A stretch of 52,685 nt of DNA from Actinomortierella ambigua (Eukaryota; Mortierellomycota; Mortierellomycetes; Mortierellales; Mortierellaceae). The DNA lies in contig JAAAJB010000216.1 in assembly GCA_016098155.1 (NCBI GenBank), positions 1-52,685 of the forward strand. The letters run 5' to 3'. The notes beneath the pieces are model-generated. The model was not told the origin of the DNA, did no database searches, and was given only the letters and a program-made list of their open reading frames with translations. Position 1 is the stretch's first letter. Every line of letters starts with the position of its first letter. Shown piece by piece: positions 10,106 to 21,951 of the stretch. A program made the translations under genes and the position numbers.

Positions 10106-10957
10106 GACGACCAACCGTATCGATTGTGTATGTACGTGTGTTTCGTTCGGGTATCCGATAAATGCACACATCGAACACACACACGCAACTCATCCAAGGA
10201 TCGTCCGTCCTCCTTTGGCTGCCAGTTTTCACACACATCATTGTCCCTCACAATCTCTCTCTCCCCCCCCCCTCCCCGTCCCTCCGCCCATGCTGTCGTG
10301 TGAGCGGCTCACAGGAAAGGGGGAATCTTCTTTTTGGGCCCAAGCATCCACCCCATCGTTGTTGTTGTTGGATGGTTGTTGTTGTTGTTGTTGTTGTTTA
10401 TGCTACCTTTGGGCTGGTGGGCAATTTTTCACAGGCAAAATTGGATGGGCAAGCTGCGTTCCAATCAGTGGGGCGAACCTCTTCTTCATACGCGACTGGA
10501 ACAAACAAATCCAGTAGGAGTCTCTATTTGTTCTACGGGGAAGAAAAGAGCCAAGCCAGGTAGATGTAGATGTGTGTGTGTAGGTGTTTGTAGGCATGCG
10601 CAAAGTATATGTATGGTGAGAAGAGAAGGGAGAGAGAAAGCACCACAGTTGGAAAAGAAAGGAAGGAAGGAGGAGGGGGGGGAGGGAGCGGGACGAGCGA
10701 AAAAAAAAAGAGGCACAGTTTTTGAGTTTTTCCTCTCTTCTCACTCTCCGTCTTCTCGTTCCCTCTCTCTCTCTCTCTCTTTTTCCCTTTTGTTCTTCTA
10801 TCCTTATTGGTGTTGCATTTCCCATCTAACTCTCTCTCTTCTCTTCTCCAAGTTTCATTCATTCATTCTCTCTTGCTCTTGCAGGATCGCCACCCCCTCC
10901 TTCCCTCCCTCCTCCCCCACCCCCCCCACTCCCTCATCCCACAAGCACGCTTTGGGG
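10106..10957. other. Intergenic and leader of the VTS1-like gene
   Basis: Low-complexity sequence: C-runs, GTT repeats near 10360-10400, purine-rich 10620-10700 and a long CT-rich tract 10730-10920 immediately before the start codon. The CT tract is typical of strong fungal leaders. Long open frames here are compositional artefacts. Confidence 0.5.
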
Positions 10958-13873
10958 ATGGTGCAGCATTCTTCGACCACTACATCCTCACCCTTTGCGA
11001 AAATGTCCGAGCAAGGCAATCCCATCGACCCATCTGCCTTGCGCCAACCTGACTATTCGCCCACCCCTCCGCGCCCGCAGCATACAACACAACAGCAACA
11101 ACAACAGCATCAGCATCACCACCACCACCACCAGCAACAGCAACAGCAACCGGTCACTCAGAAGCAGCCGCACCTCTTCCATGCAGGCCATCAACAGCCG
11201 CTCTTCCAGCGTAATCCTCGGCCTGCCTCTGAAATCCTCGTGCAAAACCACCCATTCCTCAATGGAAAAAGTTTCCAGTCCCCAGAAGGTATGGACCCCA
11301 TATCAAAGGCCAAGAGCAAGCACGGAAACGCGCGCCACCACTGTTTTGGTCCAATTGTCTATCACCCTGCCGTGTTTTGCCACTGAAGGAAAAAAAAATA
11401 GTTTAACGAAAGAGAGACATGGAACAGAAAAAGGCGCATACGGTCGAACGACGAGACGAGGAGGAACAGCCATACCCAACTTACCCAATCCACCCACCAT
11501 GTCCCGAACAAGAAAAAGAGGTCAGATGCATGATCCGGGACCTAATAATTTCTGGTTTTAATTATCTTTTTCCTTCCCTTTCTGCCGTTGTTGCATAACG
11601 TGGGGGACGAACAAAATAACAGCCGAAGCGATTGACAAGTGGTTCGAGGATCTATCACACTACGAGCAGACCCTGGAGGAGATGGCCAAGGTGTCTCTGG
11701 ACCATGTCTTCAAGGAAGAACTGTCGACCATCGAGTCATGGTTCCGTGTCCTCTCCGAGGCCGAGCGCACCGCTGCATTGTACTCATTGCTGCAGCACTC
11801 CACCCAGGTGCAGATCCGCTTCTTCCTCACCGTATTGCAGCAGATGGCCAAAAAGGACCCTGTTGGAGCACTCTTGACCCCCTCTGGCCAGAACGACAAA
11901 GGTATTTCTTGTTTTTTTTTCCTCTTTCTTTCTCTCTCTCTCTCTCTCCCTATCTCTTATTTCTTCTCACGCAAACACACTCTTTTGTCTTCATCAAGAA
12001 GCAACAAGAAACAAACAAAAAGTGTCATGCCATGTCATGCCAGACTGGACCAGGATGTTTGCCTGCGGAAGGAGGGGCTTGTCGATCCAGCCCAACACAC
12101 TCACTCACTCACTCAGCAAGGCAGGGACATTACGAACCGTGACCTTCTCACTCCCCCTCCCTTCCACTCACCAAAGGAGACGCAAACAAAAGACAGGGAT
12201 GACGAGATGGCGAATTGGGGAGGGGGGGAGGGACAGGAGAGGAGAGGAAGAAAAGAGAGGAAAGAGTGGGTGCTGTGTTTGTATTGTCCAAGTTCATGCC
12301 CTCTGTTGTGCTTCTCACACGCACACCACACAAGAGAGGCGTGATGGCGTGTGGGCGGAAGGAGGAGCGGAGGACAGGAGGACAGGAGGAAAGGAGGAAA
12401 GGAGGGAGGGGAGGGGACTGAGAAGCTGCTGCATTGCTCTATCACAAAGCCTTGGTCGCCATGGTACTCTATGGCCTGCTCCAATATCAGTGTTCTATGA
12501 TGGTTAATCGGGTCGATGACTCTCTCTCTCTCTTTCTCTCTTCATTAGATACGCACGGATCCATGTCCAAAGCAGAAACGGAAGCAAGCCAGCGCCTTCT
12601 CAATGTCTTGCCCATGCAACCCCACAATACGTTGGACAAACCTGCAGGGCCGCGGCGGCTGTATGATCGCCATTCCGTTACCATCGGCGAGAGCGAGGAG
12701 TACAGCCGGCTTTTCCGGCGGGACTCGAAACGGCATAGCACTGATTTTTTGGCACCCATGAGTCTGAACAAAAACAACACCCTCGGCACTTCAGGAGGAG
12801 GCTCCACTGGAGCTCTCGACCACAGTGGCGGCAACGGCAGTAACAGCATCAACGGTGGGTCCAATGGCATCATCGGTAGCGGTGCCTTCAGCGATTCGAT
12901 TTCTGCGCGTGTTAACAGCCAGTTCCCTCCCGGTCAGTCGTCGCTGAACCGCGTCAGCGCCCCGAATCTATTTGGTGGCCGCCCAAAGTCGGTCTGTGAA
13001 GGCAACGCCTCGTCATCCAACCCCAACTCTGTGTTTTCATCCAGCTGGAATTTTGCTTCTCTGGGCGGGACCCCATTGACAAACGGAAGCAGTTCCTCCA
13101 ACCTTTCTACCGGAGGACCTGGTCACATTGGCGATCGGGCTGCGCCTGGTCGCCCCAAATCGGTTGGTGGCGCCGAGTGGATGCTCAATGGCGTTGGTAG
13201 TCAAAAGCATCGCTCTCAGTCGACGGCCGAAGGCATGGACAAGTCGTGGACACCACTGCTCATGTCACCGACGATGGGAGGATTCCACAATGGCATCGGC
13301 GGCAGTGGCTCTTCTGGATACTCTTCCAATGCGGGACCACATGGATCAGCATCAGGATCATCAGGATCCAACTCAGCGGCAGGTTCAGCAGGCGCAGGCG
13401 CCGGATCGGGTTTGGCTGTTGAACGGCCTAAATCCGTCACGGAAGCTGACCTAGCCAAGCTCAACATTTCTCAGTGGTCGCTTGGCGGCGGTGGTGGTGG
13501 TGGCGGGGCTGGCTCGAGGGCCTCGATGGACGATCCTCTGAAGACAGGCCGTCGTCGGCTGAGACCGAGCGCCATCATTTCCAATGTTCCGGTGACGGTT
13601 CTAGAGGGCGATGAGAAGCTATTGAGCGCGAGCGCCAATACGTCTTCGATCAATATTGTATCGTCCATGTTTGGCGATCAGCCTGGATCAATGCCAACCA
13701 TCACATCATCACTGACGGCCTCCCAGACTATCCCTTCGATGTTCCAGTACTCGGCCCCATCGTCGTCATCCGCAGCATTATCGATGCAACAGCAGGCTGT
13801 TCAGCATTCCTACCAACAACACCCAAGCACCTCTCAGCCACTCCCTCCTCAAGCCGCGCAACAGCAGCAGCAG

Positions 13874-13905
<32 letters not shown>

Positions 13906-15407
13906 TCAACAACAACAGCAGCAGCAGCAGCAGCAACAACAACAGGCTCATGCCTCTCAATCATCATATGCTCGGCGTCCAATGCCACTGTCGAGCATGC
14001 CTTCCACGTCGCGCGCACAGTCACCCATCACTTCACCTCTGCCATCACCTACGACGTCGGGATTCCGATCTCGACCTGCCTCTCGCCCCACGTCTCCAAG
14101 CCCAGCACCGAGCAGGATGCTCTCTGTTCACAATGTCTGGAGCCAAAGCACGGGATCGATGCACAGCCACCATGTGGGTACTAACACCACCAACATCAAC
14201 AACGGCAGCAAAGGCACTGTTGCCAGCCAAGCTGTCGCTTTACAGTCGGCCTCTCCTCTGAATGCAAATACCCTAGATCATGGTGCAGGAGCGCCGTCCT
14301 CTTCATTGTCTTCATTATCCAATCCATCCTCGTCGCTACCATCGTCAGCAGGATCATTGGCTTCCGGCTCCTCGTACTCTTCCAACACCACCAATTCTTT
14401 TGTAGTGGCCACCTCTTCAGTAACAGCGACACCCACCACCACCACCACCACAACTCTTAACAACAGCACGAGCAATGGTAACACTTCAACGAGTGGTATG
14501 GCTGCTGCAGGACCAGCGAATGGCCACCACTCCTCCTCATCAATTTCGACCCCAATGACTCCAATGGATTATCATCAGAAACGCCACCTGTCACCACCAG
14601 GACATGGCCATATCACAACACCAGATGAGGACTACATGAGTGATCACAGTGACATGTCGAGCCTGGGCCTGAATGGCCGCGGTCGTGGCTCCATCTCCAA
14701 GGATCAGAAGCCCGCGGAGGGTATCAACTTTGACCTGCTGCAAGGTATGTGACGTTATCACACATGTATTGACGTACCCTACGGTACCACCAAACCCTCC
14801 ATGCATCTGAAGAATCCAACAGAAAAACAAAGGAGCACGTGGCGTCGTACAGGTCCAAGGGGTTGTCATTTTTGCCATTGTGGACTAACATTATGCAATT
14901 GTCCTCCACCCCTTTCCCCCTCCCAACCCCTGAATCTCCCGTCATGCCCCCTTTTCTTCTCTCTTGTGTGTACACTGCGCTGCGCTGCGATCCATACACA
15001 CACACAAAAAAAAACAAAATAGTCGACATCTCAGCGTGGCTTCGGTCGCTGCGCCTGCACAAGTACAACAGCGTTTTTGAAGGCATGGAGTGGCGCGAGA
15101 TTGTGAGTCTGTCTGACGGCGATTTGATTAACAAGGGCGTCGCGGCTTTGGGCGCGCGACGCAAGATGCTCAAGGTGTTTGAGCAAATCCGCAAGGAAAT
15201 GGTCCTTCAGGTAAAAGGCTTACTTTTTTTTTGGATGTTTTCCTAATACCAACGCTGAAGATGTTGGCTTGCTGTTCATCGAGGAGGTGTCTCTTATATC
15301 ATTGCTGGTTAACAAGGGACGTAGATGTTAACATCTTTGTGTGCTTTTTTTTTTTTGGCTTCTTTGGTGTACAGGGCATGACCATGGATACGCGGGCAGT
15401 CTACTAA
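10958..15407 (+). CDS. VTS1: Vts1/Smaug-type post-transcriptional regulator with C-terminal SAM domain
   Basis: Five exons: 10958-11288, 11623-11901, 12549-14744, 15023-15210, 15375-15407; 1008 residues, longer than usual fungal Vts1. Vts1 binds stem-loops with a CNGG-type loop and recruits Ccr4-Not for deadenylation, acting in the cytoplasm. Exon 2 carries the conserved N-terminal block ([45 protein letters not shown]). Exon 4 encodes the SAM domain ([18 protein letters not shown] to [18 protein letters not shown]), including the basic ALGARRK surface used for RNA binding. Exon 3 is a 732-codon low-complexity linker rich in Ser, Gly, Asn and Gln with repeated RPKSV motifs. The first exon has poly-Gln/His. 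An alternative in-frame start is at 11003. Exon 5 adds only ten residues plus the stop. Introns are long for this window (164-647 nt). Confidence 0.92.
13859..13947 (+). repeat. CAG/CAA poly-glutamine tract
   Basis: Mixed CAG and CAA codons encoding about 29 nearly uninterrupted Gln (one His) in the VTS1-like linker. The mixed codons suggest selection on the protein tract rather than recent slippage alone. Confidence 0.9.
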
Positions 15408-15743
15408 AAAAAACTCCATTGTCATTGTCCGCTGGATACTCACCTTGTCGGTCCCGATGTCCTCGACAAACAAAATTCACCCACTTGTGTAGTTTGTTCC
15501 ATTTTGTACTCGCTACAACTGTACACATTCTTTTCTTGCCTTTTTGGACCAACAACTCTTTCAAAATGGCACAATCCCAGTAAAAAAGCAAACGGAAGGA
15601 GAGAAAGAGTTTTAATCCATAGTTGCGTTTCCAAAAGTAGCCCAGTATAAAAAACTGGGGGTTTTGCTCACGTTGGAGCACCTTTGCTTTGTTGTTGTAA
15701 GCGCTTAAAGTTCCTTTCTTCTGTATACTTCCTGAACCCAAAT

Positions 15744-16034
15744 TCAAGGCTGGTTCGTCGGCGTTGGCGTCGACGTCAGCGTCGTCGTCTGGGGTGGTTT
15801 GACACAGGTCTCCTTTTCAGGCAGTGCAGCCTGGTAGCAAGCCGGCCATGGATCTGAGGACGTGCTGGTGTTGACACAGGTTTGAATGTTGTCGTAGGCC
15901 TGTTTCCAGCAGGCGAGCTCCTTGGCTTGATATGCTCGATGTTCGTTGCACCACTGCAACAAGACATTGCATTGTGCATTTACGCCCACCGCGACACTAG
16001 CGACGATCAAAAGGGAGTAAACCGTGAACTTCAT
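15744..16034 (-). CDS. Small secreted cysteine-rich protein
   Basis: Single-exon 96-residue protein. Residues 1-20 (MKFTVYSLLIVASVAVGVNA) form a clear signal peptide with a predicted cut before Gln21. The mature part has six Cys (22, 29, 42, 53, 66, 78), an even number compatible with three disulfides, and a Thr/Pro-rich tail that could be O-glycosylated. No family was recognised. Such proteins in fungi are often apoplastic or effector-like, but that is inference. The leader contains a (CT)n run on the coding strand just upstream of the ATG. The gene is convergent with the VTS1-like gene. Confidence 0.75.
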   Translation of the reverse strand: MKFTVYSLLIVASVAVGVNAQCNVLLQWCNEHRAYQAKELACWKQAYDNIQTCVNTSTSSDPWPACYQAALPEKETCVKPPQTTTLTSTPTPTNQP

Positions 16035-16940
16035 CTAGATATACAGTAGCCAGAGAGAGAGAGAGAGAGAGAGATGGTTTGAGAAAGCAGTGGAGCATAT
16101 GAATACAGTGTTCGCTTAGGTTGGACATACTCGAAATATAGAGCATACGTTTTTAAGGACGGCAAGTGATGGAGTGTGGGACGATATACCTGGAGGCGTA
16201 TCACACCTCTTTTATACTAAAGCGCAAGTATCACAAAATGTGCAGAACGCCGCCATGGCGTGGAAAAGAGGTCAGTTATATCAAGTCTAAATCGCGCCAA
16301 GCGTGAAGCACAGATATTGTGACACAGACACGATTGGCTGTGCTTCACCCCGAGGCACCTGCGACTGCACGATTATCGAGCAGAATAGTGCAAGCTTGAT
16401 GATAATCGCCCATTTTTACTCGTTGAAGTATTCTAAAAAGAGGCCCGTTTTTTTTTTGTTCCGCGCGCACATTTCCTTATTGGTATGTCACACATGGCAA
16501 GATGACCACTTCTTTCACCAATCTAACGAATGGCTCCGCTTATGACCGGTCCATAGCCTATCTCCTGCGCACATCTTAACCCCCCTTCCCCAATATCGTT
16601 CAAGCCATCCGCCAAGCGTCAGCGCGTGCTCAAAGACACCATCCGACGTGTCTTGGAGAGCCCAACAACCAAGCTTCTTCTCAACGCGAATGTCACTAAG
16701 GGCAACGCCTAAGTAACGGATGAAGAGGCGAGGATCTTGCTGCAAGCCATCGGCTTTTAGAGATCCCATGTGTTTCAATCTACTTTTCGGGCATTATGAC
16801 TTCCCATTTTGGTTTAGTTCATTATTTTTTTTTTCAGTTGATATATGAAGCGCATTGGCGACTTCTAAATTAAAGTATATTGTTACAGGGTATTGCCAGC
16901 TGCCTGCATGCATCGCAAGCACACAACACTAAAGTGACGA
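16035..16940. other. Intergenic region
   Basis: Holds the (AG)n tract at 16046-16073, an 11-bp perfect inverted repeat GTGAAGCACAG / CTGTGCTTCAC (16302-16312 and 16338-16348, 25-bp loop), and a minus-strand 87-codon frame at 16515-16778 that reads smoothly but matches nothing I know. The frame may be a decayed gene fragment. Confidence 0.4.
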
Positions 16941-19268
16941 CTATATACTTGGGGTTGGTCCGGTACTGATCTTGAGAGCGTGCATAAGCGTCTGGTAGTC
17001 CTCCTCTTGCGCCCGATCCAGCTTTGGTGTTGGGTCCACAGCAGTGCCACTCGAGATCTCAAACCACTTTTGGTGGATTTCAGAGATGGTACGGCCTGGC
17101 AGGTATTGGGCGCGGACATCGGCCCATATCGTTCCGAACCGCCTCACGCCAATCTCCAGCGACACGATCTCGTGTTCAAGCCATCGTCGTTGCTTTGGTG
17201 CCTGATTTGACTGCCTGTCATCATCTTCTAAACCCTCTGCCAGTTGCCCTGACGACGTTTGAAGACATGTTCCTTTCCCGTCGACTTGCGCCTCAGTCTC
17301 CTCGGCCTCCAACAAGTCGTGCTCGGCCAGGATGTATCGCCATGTTGACAAGCACTGCTGCGAAGTAATGTTGGGTACCCTTCCATCTTCCCCATTCGGT
17401 GCCTCCTTGGTAAGCTGCTCAGCAATCTCGTCCCAATCAATGTCTTCATCAGCAATCTTGATGCCCCCTTTTGCTTCGATAACACGCCATTGAAGTCGTT
17501 TTCGAAGCGTGGGGCTCCAGAGAGAACGAAGTCGATACTCCTTTGGGAAGGTCGCCAGAGATTCGCAGCTTTCTTCTGCGGCGACGGCATCTTCACTTGG
17601 GGATTCTGCAAGCTTCTGGAGTGACCTTGTCAGCAACGGGTCCACGACGGCCGTGCGGATAAAATGAATTATGAGGTCCACATTCTGTTCCTGGATGGCC
17701 TGAATGAAGATAGCCTCGGCATTTAAGGATGACGGCGTTGATGCGGGCTTCTTGGCATCATTCTTTGGCCGCGATAACAGTTTCCTTACAGTGCTCTCAA
17801 AGCGATGCTGACATTGATCGGTGCCACGGTTTCGCTGAAAGGCTGCTGCATATTGACTCAGTGATAGCACTTGGACAACCTCCTTCATCAAAGGACCAAG
17901 CTCAGGTTGTTCTTTGACCTTTGCCGCAGTGCGTGCCTTCGTCCTTGTTCCCATCCCTGTTGCTGGTGCCGTTATATCATGTAATCTTGGATCGGCAGAC
18001 CCGACGACGTCGCGAAAGCTCGCTTGAATTTTCTGCAAGATCTGAGGTTGACTGACAAGGAAATCCCAAGCCATCCAAAACTGACATACCTCGAATCGCT
18101 GCCACCGAGCATTCGACACCTGCTTTGAGCGATCATCCAACGTGGACATGGCCCGCCATCGCTGGAGACACTGCCGAGGTGTGTGGTTGCCCAGTGCATT
18201 CGCAACCTGGACCCAATAGGCCCATGTAGCGGGGTCATTCCCGCGGTCCAGAGATGACAGTGAAGAAGGCACCTGCGTCGGGGTTCGCCAGTGGTGTTGC
18301 CTCATCGTCTCTAGGATCATGTACACTAGCAATGCGTCGTCCTCCGTCGTCCAGACCTGCCCATGACGCCGTTGTACCTTGTGAAAAAGCGACTGGGCAG
18401 TCTCCGCTGACAGCCATCCCGGATCTTGCTGCTTCGCAACCTCACTTTCCAGCTCAGCCAGCTCGGTCTCCAACTGTTTGATCCCTCGTGCATCTCGGTT
18501 TGGCTTGTCGGCAGTAGCAGCAGCAACAGCAGCAGCCAACTTGCTACGGAAACGATCCAACAGCGTGACACATTTTGCGCGCTCGACGTCGTGGGCTCGT
18601 GCCATCTCTGTATTGGTGTGCTGAGCGATCCTTTCCCAATCTTGTCCAAACAACTCTACCGCGCGGAGGAGGACAACGTGCTCAGGCAGGTGGCCTAGCT
18701 CGGCCATGCGTTGTCTTTGGAGTCGTTTGCGGTGACGGACAACTTCGGCGTATTTGTGCTCAAGCACCAGTGGATGGTAATACCGGAGGTAGTGGCCGTT
18801 TTTGGCAATGCGCTTGTAGAGCAAACGCCGTTCGGCAATCTCATCAAAGGTGTAGCCTTCATGCTCGACAAGATAGACCAACCGGGCGATCTGAGCCTTG
18901 TCTGGGCGGCCAGGGTGACCGTCGATCGTCCAGTAATAGGGCGCGCGCCAGTCTAGCTTGGTGTAGAACAGTCGTTGGCAATCCTCGACCGAGAGACCAG
19001 TCTCTTGGGCAATGAGCCGCCAGGGCGCCTTTTCGCGCGACATGCGCGCAATCGTCTTGAGGACAGCTCCGGCCGGTGTTGAGGATGGAGTGGTCTTCAA
19101 CGAAGCGGTCACTTGTAAAGATGGCAAGGAGGATGCGGTGGATGTGGATCGAATGAAACGTGATGCTGGGGATTGAAGGAAAGTGTGGAAATAAATGGGA
19201 GGGAATGCCACCCGGTGAGTCGCCCTGAGCCGATCAAGGGCTGCGACGACCTTTGGTGAACGGAGCAT
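16941..19268 (-). CDS. Multi-SANT/Myb-like protein with mitochondrial-type N-terminus
   Basis: Intronless frame, 775 residues from the first ATG. Several helical, Trp-spaced SANT/Myb-like segments are visible: APWRLIAQETGLSVEDCQRLF (about 81-103), LPEHVVLLRAVELFGQDWERI (about 194-215), a long one ending WVQVANALGNHTPRQCLQRW (about 352-371), a fourth with DWDEIAEQLT...CLSTWRYI, and a fifth near the C-terminus (GVRRFGTIWADV...KWFEI). These are typical of Myb/SANT DNA-binding proteins. The first roughly 50 residues (MLRSPKVVAALDRLRATHR, later RFIRSTSTASSL) are basic and Ser/Ala/Leu-rich with one acidic residue, like a mitochondrial presequence. Whether it acts in nucleus or mitochondrion cannot be settled here. 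The gene is divergent from the DUF6589-type gene, with a 592-bp shared spacer. Confidence 0.7.
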   Translation of the reverse strand: MLRSPKVVAALDRLRATHRVAFPPIYFHTFLQSPASRFIRSTSTASSLPSLQVTASLKTTPSSTPAGAVLKTIARMSREKAPWRLIAQETGLSVEDCQRLFYTKLDWRAPYYWTIDGHPGRPDKAQIARLVYLVEHEGYTFDEIAERRLLYKRIAKNGHYLRYYHPLVLEHKYAEVVRHRKRLQRQRMAELGHLPEHVVLLRAVELFGQDWERIAQHTNTEMARAHDVERAKCVTLLDRFRSKLAAAVAAATADKPNRDARGIKQLETELAELESEVAKQQDPGWLSAETAQSLFHKVQRRHGQVWTTEDDALLVYMILETMRQHHWRTPTQVPSSLSSLDRGNDPATWAYWVQVANALGNHTPRQCLQRWRAMSTLDDRSKQVSNARWQRFEVCQFWMAWDFLVSQPQILQKIQASFRDVVGSADPRLHDITAPATGMGTRTKARTAAKVKEQPELGPLMKEVVQVLSLSQYAAAFQRNRGTDQCQHRFESTVRKLLSRPKNDAKKPASTPSSLNAEAIFIQAIQEQNVDLIIHFIRTAVVDPLLTRSLQKLAESPSEDAVAAEESCESLATFPKEYRLRSLWSPTLRKRLQWRVIEAKGGIKIADEDIDWDEIAEQLTKEAPNGEDGRVPNITSQQCLSTWRYILAEHDLLEAEETEAQVDGKGTCLQTSSGQLAEGLEDDDRQSNQAPKQRRWLEHEIVSLEIGVRRFGTIWADVRAQYLPGRTISEIHQKWFEISSGTAVDPTPKLDRAQEEDYQTLMHALKISTGPTPSI

Positions 19269-19860
19269 GCAATGTAATTTGGAGAGGATTGAATTTGCGA
19301 CCACCCAAAATCTTTAGCCAAATATGGCCTCTTGTTCCAGCCACCTCAAAAGTCTGGGGCCATTTGTGGCCTATCCAAAAAGGGAAATGATTCAGGTGAG
19401 CACTGCCATATGGCAGGGGCAGCAAATTCACCTCAATTTCAGTTCCCCTTCATTCCCTTGCCATCTCAATCCATAACCCCCCTCACTCTCTCAATCTCAA
19501 GAAGCAATGGAGCCGACCAATAAAAGAAAGCTGTAAGAAACGCGTATACTCATATGGAGAGTCTGGAATAGACTGATCTTTAGTCCCTGTAGCTCGAACA
19601 GCGCTAATCTCGCTATTGTTTGTCATTCTCCTTCGTCTCCATGTAAAGGAATGAGCTGCCTGACTTTAGATTTACCGAAGTGGGACAACCAAAGCCAAAG
19701 CAGCCGCGCGCGCGAAGAGCTAACATGGTAAATACCGCAACTGAATTGTTAATACCCTGCTGAATTGCCATGACCCCTCCTACCAAAACATTCTAAAATC
19801 ATATCGGACTTCTTCTTTTTCGTTTAGACATTCCCTGGGTGTGCCACATTCGACTCTAAG
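19269..19860. other. Divergent intergenic promoter region
   Basis: 592 bp between two diverging genes. A CCAAT box on the plus strand near 19517 (GACCAATAAAAG) is the only recognisable element. No coding sequence was found. Confidence 0.4.
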
Positions 19861-21906
19861 ATGAAGGAAAGGTTACCAGTGAAAAAGGAAACACCATCTA
19901 GAAATCCAGTTGTACGGCCAACAGCCGCACAGAGCCCGGCGCCTCAACAGCAGTGGCACCAGGTACGTATCGATGCATTGCACTCTTATCCGCCTATAGG
20001 CATGGCAAGTACTTGCTGATATTAAATTTATCTTCAATGCAATGCTTAGTACGCGGCACAGGAGACAATGGCTGCTGAAAGTATGGTCATGCTAGCTGGA
20101 GTTGACATTGCCCTGGAAACATCAACTTCCGATCAAACGGCCACCACAATCAACCACGCCGAGACAACTTTGCAAGACGACTCTGTGCGGCAGGAGGCTA
20201 CTGTAACTACTAGTCTCAAGTCGCCTGCAAGCAGTGGGTCCTCCGATTTGACGTTTCTCACCAGCACCGCCTCCTCCGGACTAGCAACGGTTCTTCAAGC
20301 ACAACCACCTGTAAGTGATAGCGAGCTTTCCTTGTTTACAATACAAACGCAACCACGGTACCTACACGCAACTAACAATAATCTTTAGCCCCCAAAACCC
20401 AAAAAGAAGAGAAGACCCAGAAGACGAGATCGAGCCACAGATGTCGTACTGGATGTTTTGACACTTTTGCGCGAAAACAACCTGTCTCTCGCGGCTTTCT
20501 TGAAGGAGCTTTTCAAGTCCACGCATCCAAAGATTACCCCTGTCACCTGCAAGTTCTACCCTTATGGTGCACCAGTCGAGCTCCTCGACATTTGGAGAGA
20601 CGAGATGCGGAGCCACAGGAACCACTATCGCGATTTTGTCAACAGCTCTATCGATCTCGTCATTGATGAGATCCGCAACGAGCTTGCGCGCGTTCGCAGG
20701 GCCGGCACATACAGATTTTCTGCCAAAAGTCCGACTGGAGGAAGAATCGAAAATCATTTGGATGGCCGGTTTCTTGACAGCTACGCCGCAGACGCCAAAT
20801 ACCTTATGCGGCTGCTGAAGGGATTAACTGGAGAGACCAAGACGGCGAGTCGACCGAAGCTTAAGAAGGAAGTGGTCGACGATGAGAGTGATGGCGACGA
20901 CGACGAGAGCGATGACGACGAGAGTGATGGCGACGGGAACGAGGTCGACATGGCTGTGAGTACACCCCAAACTCCAAAACCTGAAGGTGAGGCTGGCGAT
21001 GCTCTGGGTACCCCCGGGACTCCTATTGTCAAGAATGAGGTGGACACTGCCGCTGTGGGTACACCCGGGACTTCTAATGAGCAGCCACTCGACCCTGCTG
21101 CTGCTGCTCCGGGTACCCCCGGGGCTCATAACGTTGGGACTGAGGCTGACACTGCTGCTGTGAGTACACCCAGGTTTACTAATGGCCAGTCACTCGACGC
21201 TGCTGCTGTTGCTGCGGGTACCCCCACAAGCCCTAATGTCGAGAGTGAAGCCGATACTGCTTCTGTTGGTACACCCAAGACCCCCAATGACAAGCTAGCC
21301 GATGCTTCCGCTGCGGATACCCACGGGATTCCTCAGATCGAGAGCGAGACCCGCGCTGATGTGGCTACTCCCAGGACCTCTGACTCCAACGGCAATGCTG
21401 ACCTCGTTATGCATGTGGAAGACATTGCCGTCGACCACGACCCGATCGACTGTAAAAGCGGCAAGAGCGAAGATGGCGTTTGTGCTGTTGTGAGCACTCC
21501 TAGCACCTATTTCGACAGCAAGATCGCACCCGACCCTATCACCAGCATCACCGATGGCGAAGGTGGAGCTGCGGGCAAAGACCACGGCTGTTCTCGGGCC
21601 AGGATCAACCCCAGGGCAACGGGCAGCGATAGAGTCCAAAAAGTGAATAAGGTGACTGCTCGCCGTCAGCGCCAGACCCGAGCCTGCATCGCAGCCATCC
21701 TGGTCTATCGAACATCCCAAAGATGCAATGCCTTCCAATCCATGATGGGTTACTTTCTCCGTTCCACGGGTACGCCAAAAAGGGTGATCAATGTCTTGTC
21801 TGCCCTTGGAATATCAGTGTGCCACCAGTCAACGCGGTACGGGGTGAGAAATTTTATCCAGGATGCTCGTAGACGAGCCGAAGAGCGGGCTGCCGTACCT
21901 CAATAG
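19861..21906 (+). CDS. Truncated DUF6589-type protein with TP-repeat insert
   Basis: Three exons: 19861-19962, 20050-20310, 20389-21906; 626 residues. Exon 3 opens with a nuclear-localisation-like basic cluster (KPKKKRRPRRR), then a helical block (DVLTLLRENNLSLAAFLKEL, HPKITPVTCKFYPYGAPVEL). An acidic Asp/Ser stretch is followed by roughly seven degenerate repeats built on GTPGTP/STPQTP, about 30-40 residues each. The C-terminus (ILVYRTSQRCNAFQSMMGYF, STGTPKRVINVLSALGISV) resembles the N-terminal segment that precedes the DUF6589 core in mushroom and Mortierella proteins. The large DUF6589 core itself is absent: the frame ends at 21906 and nothing downstream continues it. It is either a truncated copy of a repetitive, possibly transposon-derived family, or a short derived form. 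Function unknown. Confidence 0.5.
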
Positions 21907-21951
21907 TTTCTCGCATACGAAAAAAAAAAATAGCAAAACCACTATTAAACG

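Noticed and set aside
10334..10957. Open frame upstream of the VTS1-like start
   Set aside because: Low-complexity CT- and GTT-rich DNA; translation is homopolymeric and shows no conserved sequence.
16302..16348. 11-bp perfect stem-loop
   Set aside because: Too short and isolated to call a terminator or RNA gene in a eukaryote; recorded only in the intergenic note.
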